Assembly (NCBI RefSeq): GCF_000821305.1
Contig: NZ_CCXK01000016.1
Coordinates: forward strand, 175,033 to 239,032
Origin: Clostridium culturomicium
GTDB taxonomy: Bacteria; Bacillota; Clostridia; Clostridiales; Clostridiaceae
Direction of reading: 5' to 3'
DNA length: 64,000 bases
How positions within the stretch are numbered: position 1 is the first letter of the stretch; every line of letters begins with the position of its first letter. Under the pieces are notes generated by a model. It saw only the letters and a program-made list of their open reading frames with translations, made no database searches and was not told the origin of the DNA. A program made the translations under genes and the position numbers. Positions 17,942-28,300 of this stretch are shown piece by piece.

Positions 17942-18952
17942 CTAAACTTTAGAAAATGTACCTTTAGGGAAAGTAATTATAACTCTTGTGAATTTTCCCT
18001 CTTCTGACTCTATGTCTATCAGTAACCCAAGCTTATCACAAAGCTTTTTGCACAAATATAGACCTATTCCCGTAGATTTATTATTGAATCTTCCTATGGT
18101 GCCTGTAAATCCCTTCTCAAACACACGGCTGATTTCCTCTGGCTTTATCCCTATTCCATTATCCTCAATTATTAGCTGAGCTCCATTTTTAATATCCTGT
18201 CCATAAATCCTAATTTGTGAACTTACATTTTTCCTATACTTTATGGCATTAACCACTATTTGATTTATTATAAACTCCAGCCATTTGCTGTCACAGTATA
18301 CATTCTTATCCAAGCTATTCAAATCAACATCTATTCCATTAGAAATTAGCATATGTTTATTTCTAATAATTACTTCATTAACACAGTCCTGCAAGGTTAT
18401 TTCTTTTATTAAATAATCCTTCTCAACCTCTTCACTTCTAGCATAAAATAAAGCTTGTTCAACATATCTGTCAATATCCTGAAGCTCTAAAAGTACACTT
18501 CTTGAGATTGGACTTTTATTATTCTCCTCTAACAACTTAATGGAGGCTATGGGTGTCTTAACTTCATGAATCCACTGCTCTATGTATTCCTTATATTCCT
18601 TACGTTGGTTTCTAATTGAATTAATCTCTTCAAGCATAGACTTTCTGGCTTTTTTCATAAGTTCAAAATAGGGTACAGCATCTTTATAAGGTGGCTCCTC
18701 GATGACTTCACTAATCAAATACTTCTTATCTAAATTATCAACCGCTTTAAAAACCAACTGAAAATACTTTTTCCTTCTATAATACTCTGCTCCATAAAAA
18801 ATATAGGAAATACTAATCCATGTGAAAAATATAGCTCCCAAAGTATTAAAGCTATTTCCCACACTAAATAAAAATATTATAAGTGTTATTAAACCTATAA
18901 AATTTAATGTAATGGCGCCCGCTCTATCCTTTATAAAATCTTTTAAACTCAT
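17942..18952 (-). CDS. BceS-type sensor histidine kinase (module 1)
   Basis: A 336-residue intramembrane-sensing kinase: two membrane helices within residues 12-55 with almost no extracytoplasmic loop, then a DHp domain with the phospho-acceptor His near 129 (QWIHEVKTPIASIKLL) and an ATPase domain (NAIKYR N-box, EDNGIGIKPEE, FEKGFTG, STGIGLYL). Kinases of this type do not bind the drug themselves but report transporter activity. The start overlaps the regulator stop (ATGA). Confidence 0.93.
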   Translation of the reverse strand: MSLKDFIKDRAGAITLNFIGLITLIIFLFSVGNSFNTLGAIFFTWISISYIFYGAEYYRRKKYFQLVFKAVDNLDKKYLISEVIEEPPYKDAVPYFELMKKARKSMLEEINSIRNQRKEYKEYIEQWIHEVKTPIASIKLLEENNKSPISRSVLLELQDIDRYVEQALFYARSEEVEKDYLIKEITLQDCVNEVIIRNKHMLISNGIDVDLNSLDKNVYCDSKWLEFIINQIVVNAIKYRKNVSSQIRIYGQDIKNGAQLIIEDNGIGIKPEEISRVFEKGFTGTIGRFNNKSTGIGLYLCKKLCDKLGLLIDIESEEGKFTRVIITFPKGTFSKV

Positions 18953-19617
18953 ATGATATACCCTTGCCCTCTTTTAGTTTTTATAAAATCCTTTACTCCT
19001 ATTTCCTCAAGCTTATTTCTTATTCTTGTAATATTAACGGTAAGGGTATTATCATTTACAAATAAGGAGCTATCCCACAAATACTCCATGATATCATACC
19101 TTGATACTATCTTACCTTTATTCTCAATTAGGAAATGTAATATTTTAAGTTCGTTCTTAGTTAACTCAACATTAGCGCCTTCATATTCAACTGTACTTGA
19201 TAAAATATTTAGTTTAACACCATTGAACTCAACGGTATCCATGGTTCTCTCATTAGGATATGCCCTTTTTAAAAGTGCGTTTATCCTAGCTAATAAAATT
19301 TGTGTATTATAAGGCTTAGCTATGAAATCATCACCACCTAAGGTAATGCTCATAAGCTCATCAACATTGGTATTTCTGCTTGTAACAAAAATAATTGGAA
19401 CAGATGAAAAACCTCTAATCTCCGTACAAATTTTAAAGCCATCCTCCTTAGGAAGATTAATGTCTAACAGAATTAAATGAGGACTATCCTCCTTAACCCT
19501 ATTGGGAACATTATTAAAATCAGTGACCTTTATTATTTCATAACCATTTTTAGTTAATATATTTCCTATTTCATTTTGTAACTGTTCATTATCTTCAACA
19601 ATCATTATCTTAAACAT
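18949..19617 (-). CDS. BceR-type response regulator (module 1)
   Basis: A 222-residue OmpR/PhoB-family regulator. The receiver domain has acidic residues near 8-9 (IVEDN), phospho-acceptor Asp near 52 (LLDINLPKEDG) and Lys in IAKPYN. The C-terminal winged helix has LTKNELKILHFLIENKGKIVSR and ends with TKRGQGYII. The start is ATG 19617 with GGAG upstream, not the ATG 21 bases earlier, which has no ribosome site. It leads the regulator-kinase pair and probably activates the transporter operon through the operator at 17773-17790. Confidence 0.93.
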   Translation of the reverse strand: MFKIMIVEDNEQLQNEIGNILTKNGYEIIKVTDFNNVPNRVKEDSPHLILLDINLPKEDGFKICTEIRGFSSVPIIFVTSRNTNVDELMSITLGGDDFIAKPYNTQILLARINALLKRAYPNERTMDTVEFNGVKLNILSSTVEYEGANVELTKNELKILHFLIENKGKIVSRYDIMEYLWDSSLFVNDNTLTVNITRIRNKLEEIGVKDFIKTKRGQGYII

Positions 19618-19918
19618 AATTACTCCATACCTCTTCATTTTTAATACTTTGAATATTATATTATCATACTGTGCTAAATTCTTACACCGTATTAACTATT
19701 CCATTATCTCAATTTTAAGTGTTTAACCCTGGCCTTGCTAGAAATTTTTTATATAAAAAAATAAATCCAACTAAGCTGGATTCATATAAAATCATATTAT
19801 CTATAAAATTTCAAACATTGAAGCCTTCAAAATACCCATAAACTTAGTTCATCAAAATTTAACAATTCACTATAGCTTACTCCATTTTAAAATTTTTGTT
19901 CTTTATATGGAATCTAAT

Positions 19919-20225
19919 CTGTTCCTCCACTTTAGAAGTCTGTTCCATCAAATTTTACTCCATCTCCTGGCCATGATAAATTAACTATTAAAACCAAGGA
20001 ACAGACCCTTAAAAAGGAACAGAAATTTTTTAACTGTTCCCACATTTATTCCTTTAAAGAATTAAGCCCCAGTCCCATTTAGTAGCTATATGGAACAAAA
20101 GAACAATTAATTGAATGCAATAGTGATGTACAAGAAAATAAAAGATGAGTTTTTTGTAAAAATGAATAATTATTTTTTTGATGTACTAGAGTAAGAAAAA
20201 TCCGTTTTGTTCCGTTCTCTGTTCC
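19919..20225. repeat. cluster of GGAACAG / CTGTTCC motifs
   Basis: This non-coding gap between the two Bce modules (19618-20504) holds at least seven short inverted motifs: CTGTTCC at 19919, 19940, 20034 and 20219, GGAACAG at 19998 and 20016, and shorter forms at 20092 and 20207. The pairs can form hairpins, for example 20016-20040. Such arrays resemble the REP sequences that flank RAYT-type tyrosine transposases, but no transposase frame survives here. The rest of the gap shows nothing codable. Confidence 0.6.
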
Positions 20226-20459
20226 AAAGCCACTTTGAGTTATGAATAAATTGTAAATATAATATTTAAAAAGCACCTTACCCATAAAATCTAAAATTTT
20301 CTTGGTAAAATGTTATGCCCCCTTTGAATATTTATTGTTAGAATCAGTTTTCAAAAGACCTTAGTAACCTCCTCTACTCTTTGGATTCTAATACCAATAT
20401 TTCAGATAATAAAGGCCTGTTTCTTTATATGACACAAAAATTTATGAAATACTATAGCA

Positions 20460-20500
20460 AAAAAATCAACCTCAGAATCAAGTTCCTCGATTGATTTTTT
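20460..20500 (-). terminator. terminator after Bce module 2
   Basis: A 10-bp stem AAAAAATCAA (20460-20469) / TTGATTTTTT (20491-20500), just after the permease stop. Confidence 0.75.
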
Positions 20501-20504
20501 ATAT

Positions 20505-22586
20505 TTATCTTACTACTTCTTTAATATACTTCCTTCTACAGATTAAATAGAATATAATCTGAAATACAATGCCACAAATCAAAACTAACATGCTTTGCTT
20601 CATAATAATCTGCTCCACTCCTGAATTAGATACCATTACATAAAGGAAGTATAAGCCTAAACCTCCACCAAATAAAACTGGCATAAAGAAGGTTATTCCG
20701 ATTTCCTTACTTATCATTGTTTTTATTTCTTTTTCATGGATCCCAATTCTAGCTAAAGCGGTTAATCTTTCCTCTTCTTCTGCAATATCAGCTAAGACCT
20801 TGTAGTATAGAACTACTCCGTTAGCAATAACAAATAAAGCTCCTATAAATATCATAGTGAAAAACATCATTCCATTATCATTAAGCTGTATTTCTATAAG
20901 TTCTTCAGTATATATAGGTCTGTATAGTTCCCTTGTTCCCCTTTCATCATAGGAAGCTGTTCCCCAAAGGTTTCCTTCCTGCCAATAGGATTCATCAAAT
21001 CCATTTTTATCTCTTAAGTAATATACTAAGCCTTCAAATGCAACATCACCATTTTTCACATTAAGTAAATGAACCTTTTTTATATATTCTTCTTTTCTAC
21101 TACTTTTTAGAAATTCATAGTCTTCATCATCAAGTACCAAGGCATTTCCCAATGAATATTCCATAGTACTCCTCTCATTAACAAATGGTACACCTTTTTC
21201 TTCTTTTATATTTTCACCATTTATAACTAGAGCTATATTATCATCTTTAAATTCATTTATCTGTTCTTCACTTATTACAAAATTATTTTTCAAAGCTACT
21301 TCTTGAAATTCATCCATTCTGCTTTCATCTATAGATGTTAAGATACTTGTTGGATGTTGAAATTCCATTTTTTCCTCATAAGTGGTAACATATAAAGCTC
21401 CCTTTAAGCTAATATCAATATTAGTTCCCATATGCTCATTATAATTTGTTTCACTTAAAATCATTTGACTACCTGTTCTATAAATATATTGGTCTCTATC
21501 TTCTCTAAATAAAGGTATTTCTACATATTCTAAAACGCTATATTTTTCAATTTTTCCACCACTATCACTTATAACTTCCTCTATATCTTCCTTTTCAGTC
21601 ACATTATATTTTTCTGTTTCTATAAACATAAGATCATAGGGATTATCTCTTCTTACAAACTCTTCACTGGATTTGAACATGGAGTATGAATATCCCACAA
21701 AGAACATGGCTCCTGCTGTTAAAATCGATAGCATATATAATATATTCTTATAGCTCAAAAACCTATGGGATAGATTTGAAAGCACTAATAAATTGCTATT
21801 GTATGTCTTAGGAAATCTCCTTAGTAAGCTTTTTACTACACCTATTAAAGAGCCTATAACTATATAAGGACAAATCATTATCAATGCAACAAATACTCCT
21901 ATCATATAGGACTGATCTTTAAAAATTTCCTTAAGTAATGTCTTTGGAAGACAATACATAGAAATTACTAAAACCACAAGAGCTATAGCTCCCAATATCA
22001 CATGGGTATTTCCTATTTCCTTCTTCTTTGAAGCTTTGATTGAATCAATGATTGATATTCTTTTAATATAAATAATATTGAAGATAAGATTTCCAATAAA
22101 AATTAAAACAAAAACCCCTATGCTTAAAAGAAAGCTTTTGTAATTTAACTCATAAACCACCTTAGTGTTGATTAAAAATCTATTTAAGCCTAAATAAAAT
22201 AGTCTTCCAAATAAAGCTCCTGTAAAAACTCCAGTTACAAGAGAGGCACTCATTATCCCTAAGTTTTCAACAAAGATAATCTTGGTTAAATCCTTAGTAG
22301 TCATCCCTAAGGTCAAATACATTCCAAATTCCTTTCCTCGATTTTTAAGAAAGGAAATATTAGTATAGGTTATAAACACCACTGAAAATAATACAATTCC
22401 AAGTAGCGCCATATTAACAGTTTCATATAATGTGGTTTTTCCTACGCTGTCTAAGATAGACGGATTATATATTAAGCTACCATACATAAACAGCATGGCT
22501 ATAATTAGTGAATTTACAAAATAGAAAGAAATAAACTTATTAAAATTATAATAAAAGTTTTTTCGTATTATCGAAGAAAAAGTCAT
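20505..22586 (-). CDS. BceB-type ABC transporter permease (module 2)
   Basis: A 693-residue FtsX-type permease with about ten membrane helices and a large extracytoplasmic domain (about residues 310-530) between helices 7 and 8, as in module 1. The N-terminus TFSSIIRKNFYYNFNKFISF differs from module 1, and the extracytoplasmic domains are clearly different, which suggests a different peptide ligand. Its ATG overlaps the last base of the ATPase stop region (22586), so it is translationally coupled. The C-terminal helices lie near GLGLYFLYVMV and LICGIVFQIIFYLI. Confidence 0.9.
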   Translation of the reverse strand: MTFSSIIRKNFYYNFNKFISFYFVNSLIIAMLFMYGSLIYNPSILDSVGKTTLYETVNMALLGIVLFSVVFITYTNISFLKNRGKEFGMYLTLGMTTKDLTKIIFVENLGIMSASLVTGVFTGALFGRLFYLGLNRFLINTKVVYELNYKSFLLSIGVFVLIFIGNLIFNIIYIKRISIIDSIKASKKKEIGNTHVILGAIALVVLVISMYCLPKTLLKEIFKDQSYMIGVFVALIMICPYIVIGSLIGVVKSLLRRFPKTYNSNLLVLSNLSHRFLSYKNILYMLSILTAGAMFFVGYSYSMFKSSEEFVRRDNPYDLMFIETEKYNVTEKEDIEEVISDSGGKIEKYSVLEYVEIPLFREDRDQYIYRTGSQMILSETNYNEHMGTNIDISLKGALYVTTYEEKMEFQHPTSILTSIDESRMDEFQEVALKNNFVISEEQINEFKDDNIALVINGENIKEEKGVPFVNERSTMEYSLGNALVLDDEDYEFLKSSRKEEYIKKVHLLNVKNGDVAFEGLVYYLRDKNGFDESYWQEGNLWGTASYDERGTRELYRPIYTEELIEIQLNDNGMMFFTMIFIGALFVIANGVVLYYKVLADIAEEEERLTALARIGIHEKEIKTMISKEIGITFFMPVLFGGGLGLYFLYVMVSNSGVEQIIMKQSMLVLICGIVFQIIFYLICRRKYIKEVVR

Positions 22587-23341
22587 TAGTTTTCCCCTCC
22601 TATAACACTTTGAACCTCAAGAATCTTATCAAAAAACTTTTTTCTATCTCCATCAGATGTGATTTCCATTACAATTTTTCCATCCTTAATAAATATTATT
22701 CTTTTACAAAAGGATGCTGCAAAAGGGTCATGGGTTACCATTAATACCGTACTGTTTATCTCTTCATTCATTTTACTTATTGTTCCCATTATATTGTTAG
22801 CTGATTTAGAATCTAGATTTCCTGTAGGCTCATCTGCAAAAATTATTTCAGGATCGTTTATTAATGCTCTTGCAGCAGCCACCCTTTGCTTCTGTCCTCC
22901 TGAAATGTGATAAGGATACTTTTTCTTTAAATCTCCAATATTAAAGAAATTCATTAATTCATCAACCCTATTTTCTATCTCCTTAGGATTTTTCTTATCT
23001 AAGACTAAAGGCAATCCTATATTCTCCTTTAAGGTTAAACTGTCCAGTAAGTTAAAATCTTGAAAAATATAACCTATATTTTTTCTTCTAAATAAAGCTA
23101 ATTCATCTTTTTTCATCTTACTTATATCTCTATTACTTATACTAACTTGACCTGACGTGCTTTTATCTATTCCTGAAAGAATATTAAGTAAAGTAGTCTT
23201 ACCACTTCCACTTGGCCCCATTATTCCAACAAACTCACCTTGTCTTATAATTAAATTTATTCCACCTAAAGCTGTAACTTCCTTCGCTCCTTTATAAGAG
23301 TTATACACCTTAGTTAAATTTTCAACCTTTAAAATTTCCAT
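22586..23341 (-). CDS. BceA-type ABC transporter ATPase (module 2)
   Basis: A 251-residue ATPase with Walker A GPSGSGKTT (42-50), Q-loop FIFQDFNLLD, signature SGGQKQR, Walker B IIFADEPTGNLDS and H-loop VTHDP. It shares start pattern, length and the FFDKILEV(Q)-type C-terminus with the module 1 ATPase, so the two are paralogues. The ribosome site is GAGGTAG. It is the first gene of the transporter operon, behind a candidate operator at 23441-23457. Confidence 0.94.
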   Translation of the reverse strand: MEILKVENLTKVYNSYKGAKEVTALGGINLIIRQGEFVGIMGPSGSGKTTLLNILSGIDKSTSGQVSISNRDISKMKKDELALFRRKNIGYIFQDFNLLDSLTLKENIGLPLVLDKKNPKEIENRVDELMNFFNIGDLKKKYPYHISGGQKQRVAAARALINDPEIIFADEPTGNLDSKSANNIMGTISKMNEEINSTVLMVTHDPFAASFCKRIIFIKDGKIVMEITSDGDRKKFFDKILEVQSVIGGEN

Positions 23342-23403
23342 CTACTTCTACCTCACTTATATTATTATGCTGTGTCTTCATCTCCTACACACCTTACAAT
23401 ACA

Positions 23404-23457
23404 AGTATAAAGGAGGCTCCAAATCTCTCTAATTGATTATCCTTACGTAACCTTACA
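23404..23457 (-). promoter_or_regulatory. candidate BceR-type operator and promoter, module 2
   Basis: On the minus strand TGTAAGGTTACGTAAGG (23441-23457) is followed after exactly 31 bases by TATACT (23404-23409). Motif ends and spacing equal those before the module 1 ATPase gene (17736-17790), although the sequence between is unrelated. Confidence 0.55.
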
Positions 23458-23485
23458 TTTTTGAAAGGTTTGATATATTACTATA

Positions 23486-24502
23486 TTAATAAACATCACT
23501 ATTTTTTCTAAATATGATCTTAAATTCTGTTCCACTTCCTTCTTTTGAATTTAAACTAATACCATGGCCTAATTTTTTAGATATTATCTTAACCATATAA
23601 AGCCCTATACCTGTCGAACTTCTTTCTTTCCTTCCATTGTTACCTGTAAAAAATGGATCAAATACTCTTGGTAAATCTTCTTTAGTAATACCAATACCCT
23701 CATCCATAATTAAAAGTTCTATTTCTTCATTATTTTCAACTGCTAATATTTCTATTTTATTGCTGCTTTTACTTTCAGAATACTTTATTGCATTAGATAT
23801 TATTTGTTCCAGCATATATATACACCACTTCCTATCAGTATAAATATTTATACCTTCATCTATATTCACTACTGGAAATACACCTTTATATATAAAATCT
23901 CTCTTTTTTGAGTTAACCACACTATTTATAATGTCCCTTAAATTGCATGATGTAGTTATATAATCTCTTGAAAAATCATCTAATCTCAATACATTTAAAC
24001 ACTCTTCTAAGTTCTTTTTAAGAGTGTTATTTTCTTCTTTTATATCTTCAATATACTTGTTGCTCCCATTAACTAAATCATTTTGATTGCAAGCTAAATC
24101 TATTACAGTTATTGATGTTTTCATATTATGAATCCACTGAGAAAATAGCTGCTCTCTTTCATTTATTTCCTGTTTTAATGTATCAATTCTATTTAAATAT
24201 TCTTTATGTATTTCACTAATTACACCTAAAATCTCCTCTTCACTAGAGCTTAAGCTAACATTGCGATAATTAGGACTAACTTGACTATCTTTTAATTTTT
24301 CTTGGAAAACCTTATACTTTATAACCTCAAAAATAAAATAAATAATTATTATAAAGGCACTTAGCATTAATGGATATATAATTTCACTATTTTCGAAAAA
24401 TAAGTAATAAAATATAATTACCGTCAAAGAATTTATTGTAAGTGTAATTAATTCTCTACTCTTAGCCTTACCTACCTTAATTATCAACTTCATTAAATAC
24501 AT
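23486..24502 (-). CDS. BceS-type sensor histidine kinase (module 2)
   Basis: A 338-residue intramembrane-sensing kinase with two N-terminal helices (about 18-36 and 42-60) and a minimal outside loop. The DHp motif QWIHNMKTSITVIDL puts the His near 125. Note that Ser replaces the usual Pro (KTPI to KTSI), which may alter phosphatase activity. The ATPase domain has SNAIKYS, MDEGIGITKEDLPRVFDPFFTG and STGIGLYMV. ATG 24502 with AGGAG upstream overlaps the regulator gene by 26 bases. Confidence 0.92.
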   Translation of the reverse strand: MYLMKLIIKVGKAKSRELITLTINSLTVIIFYYLFFENSEIIYPLMLSAFIIIIYFIFEVIKYKVFQEKLKDSQVSPNYRNVSLSSSEEEILGVISEIHKEYLNRIDTLKQEINEREQLFSQWIHNMKTSITVIDLACNQNDLVNGSNKYIEDIKEENNTLKKNLEECLNVLRLDDFSRDYITTSCNLRDIINSVVNSKKRDFIYKGVFPVVNIDEGINIYTDRKWCIYMLEQIISNAIKYSESKSSNKIEILAVENNEEIELLIMDEGIGITKEDLPRVFDPFFTGNNGRKERSSTGIGLYMVKIISKKLGHGISLNSKEGSGTEFKIIFRKNSDVY

Positions 24503-25175
24503 AGCCTACTCCTCTTTTAGTTACAATTGAATTTTGAATACCTAAATCATTTAACTTCTTCTTAACCCTAGTGATGTTTACAGTTAATGTATTATCATCA
24601 ACGAAAATCGTATCATCCCATAATGCCTCAAGCAGATCTTCCCGCGTTACTATTTTTCCTATATTGCTTAATAGGATATTAAGTATTCTATATTCATTTT
24701 TCGTTAGCTCTATAATTTGATCTTTATATCTTAGTTTCATACTTTCATGAATTAAATCTAATAAACTTTCACCTTTACTTTTAGTTTCTTCACTACTATC
24801 CACTATATTTATATACTCATTTGTTCTTCGTAATAATGCATTTATCTTTGCAAGCAATATTCCTATAACAAAAGGTTTTGTTATATAATCATCTGCCCCT
24901 AGTTCCATTCCCCTTATTTGTTCACTTTCATCACTTCTTGCAGATAATATGATCACTGGTGTTTTATATTTTTTTCTAATAACTCTTAGATAGTAATATC
25001 CATCAAACTTTGGTAGATTTATATCTAATATTATTAAATTAGGATTTACTTCCTCAATCTTATTCATCACATTATCAAAATCCTCTAGTGTTGTAACCTT
25101 AAAATCATAGGCCTCTAAATACTCACTGATATATGCTTTTAATTTAATATCATCTTCAATTAATAAAATCTTCAT
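24477..25175 (-). CDS. BceR-type response regulator (module 2)
   Basis: A 232-residue OmpR-family regulator with the receiver Asp near 51 (LILDINLPKFDG), an acidic pair IEDD near 7-9, Lys in ITKPF and a winged-helix domain (ELTKNEYRILNILLSNIGKIVTRE, then TKRGVGYVF). A linker insertion (DSSEETKSKGESLLDLIHESM) separates the domains and is longer than in module 1. It starts the second BceRSAB module. Ribosome site GAGGGGT. Confidence 0.93.
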   Translation of the reverse strand: MKILLIEDDIKLKAYISEYLEAYDFKVTTLEDFDNVMNKIEEVNPNLIILDINLPKFDGYYYLRVIRKKYKTPVIILSARSDESEQIRGMELGADDYITKPFVIGILLAKINALLRRTNEYINIVDSSEETKSKGESLLDLIHESMKLRYKDQIIELTKNEYRILNILLSNIGKIVTREDLLEALWDDTIFVDDNTLTVNITRVKKKLNDLGIQNSIVTKRGVGYVFNEVDN

Positions 25176-25301
25176 ATGTACCCCTCTATTTCCTTTTATT
25201 ACGCCATAAACTTTGTGTCTTCACCCTCAACCTAGGTTTAATGCTAAGAATAGAAAGTATAATCTTATTCCTAGCTTGGTTGCTATCCTCTTCATTGTAA
25301 C

Positions 25302-25347
25302 AAAATCCCTTCTTAGATTAAATCTTTATAATCTAAGAAGGGATTTT
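25302..25347. terminator. strong terminator after the M60 protease
   Basis: A perfect 19-bp stem (25302-25320 with 25329-25347) and 8-base loop, flanked by A and T runs. It ends the giant protease gene on the minus strand and isolates Bce module 2. Confidence 0.93.
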
Positions 25348-25354
25348 ATATCAA

Positions 25355-28300
25355 TTATTTTACATCAAACATATAAAGTGATTGAGTTAAGAAATTATCT
25401 TGCTCATCTTCATATACTAAATATATACTATGAACATATTTATCAAAGTTTGAAATATCAAAAGAAATAACTCCATTTTCATCTACTAATTCATCTAAAG
25501 TTAAATTAATAGCTTCAGTACTTCTATTACTTCTTATAACTATTTCTTTTGGTGCTAACCTTTCACCATTTCTGTTTAATACTTTATAATCTAAAGTTAT
25601 TTTATTATCTTTTGCATATAGCATACCTTCTGTTATTATTTGAAGTTCTGCATTTAAATTAGTTAATTTTTTAAGGTTTTTAAGTGGTGATAAATCTTTA
25701 ATTTCGTTATATGATACATCTAATGATTCTAAGTTTTTAGCATATTCTAAGCCTTCTAAACTTGAAATCCATTTGCTTGAAGCATCTAACTTTGTTAATT
25801 TATACATATCACCTATAGTTATATTATCACTTGCTAAGTTAAGCTCTTTCTTAATAATATCTTTAAGAGCTTCATCTTTGATAGTTATAACTTCATTTAG
25901 ATCTACATATTCCTCTAACTTAGATATTGACTCATTTAATTCTGAAACCATTGAATTTATCTCAGCTTGATTGCTTATTTTATCTGTAAGCATAATCTCA
26001 GCTTTATTTAAAGCTTCTTCAAGTACCTTAAATGATTCTTCAGTATAATCATCTCTCACGTACTTCTTAGCTTCATTCACTAATGATTCTAATTCTTCAT
26101 AATTACCTTGTACATCTTTTGCAAAATGAAGTTTAGTATCTCCCCATGTAGCGTGATCTGAACCAATTCCATTTCCACCATCAGTTACTACAAGTTTTAA
26201 TTCCTTAGCTCCATTTATATCAACTTCTACATATTTCATAGGAGTTTTTCCAGTCATTAACCCACTGTCAAACTTCTTTTCACCATCTACATATACTTCA
26301 AAGGTAACTGATCCTACCGAATTAAACATTTGTCTATCTACACCAACATATGAGCTGAAGTATCCATAATCTTTATCTGTTAAATCATATGTTATGGTTG
26401 AAGTTGCATGGGATCCTATACCTCTTTCAAAAGATACTTCATTACCATCTTCATTAGTTAATCTTAAAGCTTTACCACTTGCTGATATATCCTTTTTCGG
26501 AGCAGCATAACTATTTTGAGTAGCTTTCCAATCATAATCACTTAGATATTTATAATCATTCATATCAACTACTGCTATAGTTCTAGTTTTAGCTACTTCA
26601 TTACCATCATTATCAGTTACAGTATAAGTAATTGGATATTTTCCTGTTTTGTTGAAGTTTACTTTACCTGTCACTTCAACCTTTTCAGTTATATCTCCAT
26701 CTTCAGCATCTATTGCACTAAATTCTTCATTTAAATCTATTTCTTGTCCAAGCTTAGTTGATACTGATGTTGGTATAGTTAATTTTGGTTTTGCATTTGT
26801 AGTATATACTTTAGTATCTCCCCATGAAGCAAAATCTCCAAGACCATTTCCATCTGCATCATTTGCTACTAACTTAAGTTCTTTTACTCCAGTAACATCT
26901 AGATTTACAAGTTCTGCTTCTGTATCTCTTCTTATTACATCTGAAGTATAAACTTCCTCTCCATCTGCAAATATTTTAAATATTATAGTAGTTCTATTGT
27001 CATCGTAGTTTTTATCAGTACCTACATATGTTGAGAGATTAGTGTAATTCCCATCTAAGTTATATACTATTTCTGCATTTGTTGCAGCTCCTATACCTTT
27101 ATCAAATTCCTTTATTTCACCGTTAACCTTAAGCTTTATTTTGCTAGTTGAATTAACTGCTGAATCTTTATTTACAGTTTTCCATCCTGATACCGCTGAT
27201 TCCCATTCCATATCAGATAAATAATCACTTTCACTATAAACTACAACTTTTCTGTCTTTAGTTGTAATATTATTATCACTATCAGTTATAGTGTAAGTTA
27301 TAGTATATTCTCCTGACTTTTCTATATTAAAATTATTACTATTAACCTTAATATTTTCGGTTATATTACCATCTTCCCTATCATTTGCAGTAACACCTGA
27401 CGTTAAATCAAAATCACTGTTTAATTTAACATAAGAAACTTCTTCCTCTACATTTATAACAGGTTTTATATTATTTTTAATAAACTTAGCATCTGCCCAT
27501 ACTGAATGGTCATATGTGTTTCCGCTAATCTTAGCATCTGTTGTAATAAGTTTTACTTCCTTAGCTTCACTTACATTAACTCTCGCATATCCAGAATCTG
27601 TATCATGTTTAAATACTTCACTATCGAACTTCTTCTCTCCATCTACCCATACTTCAAAAGTAACTGAGGCTGCAGTATTTTTTGCCCATTGATCCACCCC
27701 TATGTAACTCTCGAAATATTCATAGCCTTTACCTTCAATATTATAAACTACTTCAGAATTTGCATGAGCTCCTATGCCTTTATTATAAGTAAATTCACTT
27801 CCATTTCTTAAGAAAGTAATAGTTCCACCTCTAATAGATTTATCTTTTGTTAGTGAACCTGACCCAACTTTTGAAGATACCTCTTGTAAGTCTGATGCAT
27901 AATCATATGAGCTTACTACTTTAACATCTACAACTTTTTCTACTTCAATACCTTCATCACTTACTGCATACTTAACTTCATATACACCTTTTTTGCTTGT
28001 ATCTACATTATGTGTAACCTTAACCTTAGAAGTTATATCATTTCCTTCATGGTCTAATACTTTTATATAATCCATAGGATCAAACTCTTCTCCTAATGAT
28101 AAAGTCATATTATCTTGTTTAATGCTCATACTTGGTGTAAATGAATTTACCACAGCAGATTTTCCTATTCCTAAGTTAAGATCATAAGGTATTACTTCAT
28201 ACCTAGAATTCTTAGTTCTATCTGCATTAGTATCTATAAATGTATTTGTTGAAGTAAATCCTATTAACTCACCATCTCTAAATATTTCATATCCTAGTAA

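Noticed and set aside
20079..20285. 68-codon minus-strand frame between the Bce modules
   Set aside because: No ribosome site, odd composition, and it overlaps the GGAACAG repeat cluster.
14897..25175. Lantibiotic biosynthesis cluster
   Set aside because: Only sensing and resistance-type Bce modules are present; no LanA, LanB, LanC, LanM or peptide protease-exporter gene was seen.
26649..26951. Plus-strand frame opposite the M60 protease
   Set aside because: Antisense shadow of the NPCBM/Ig-like region with no start signals.
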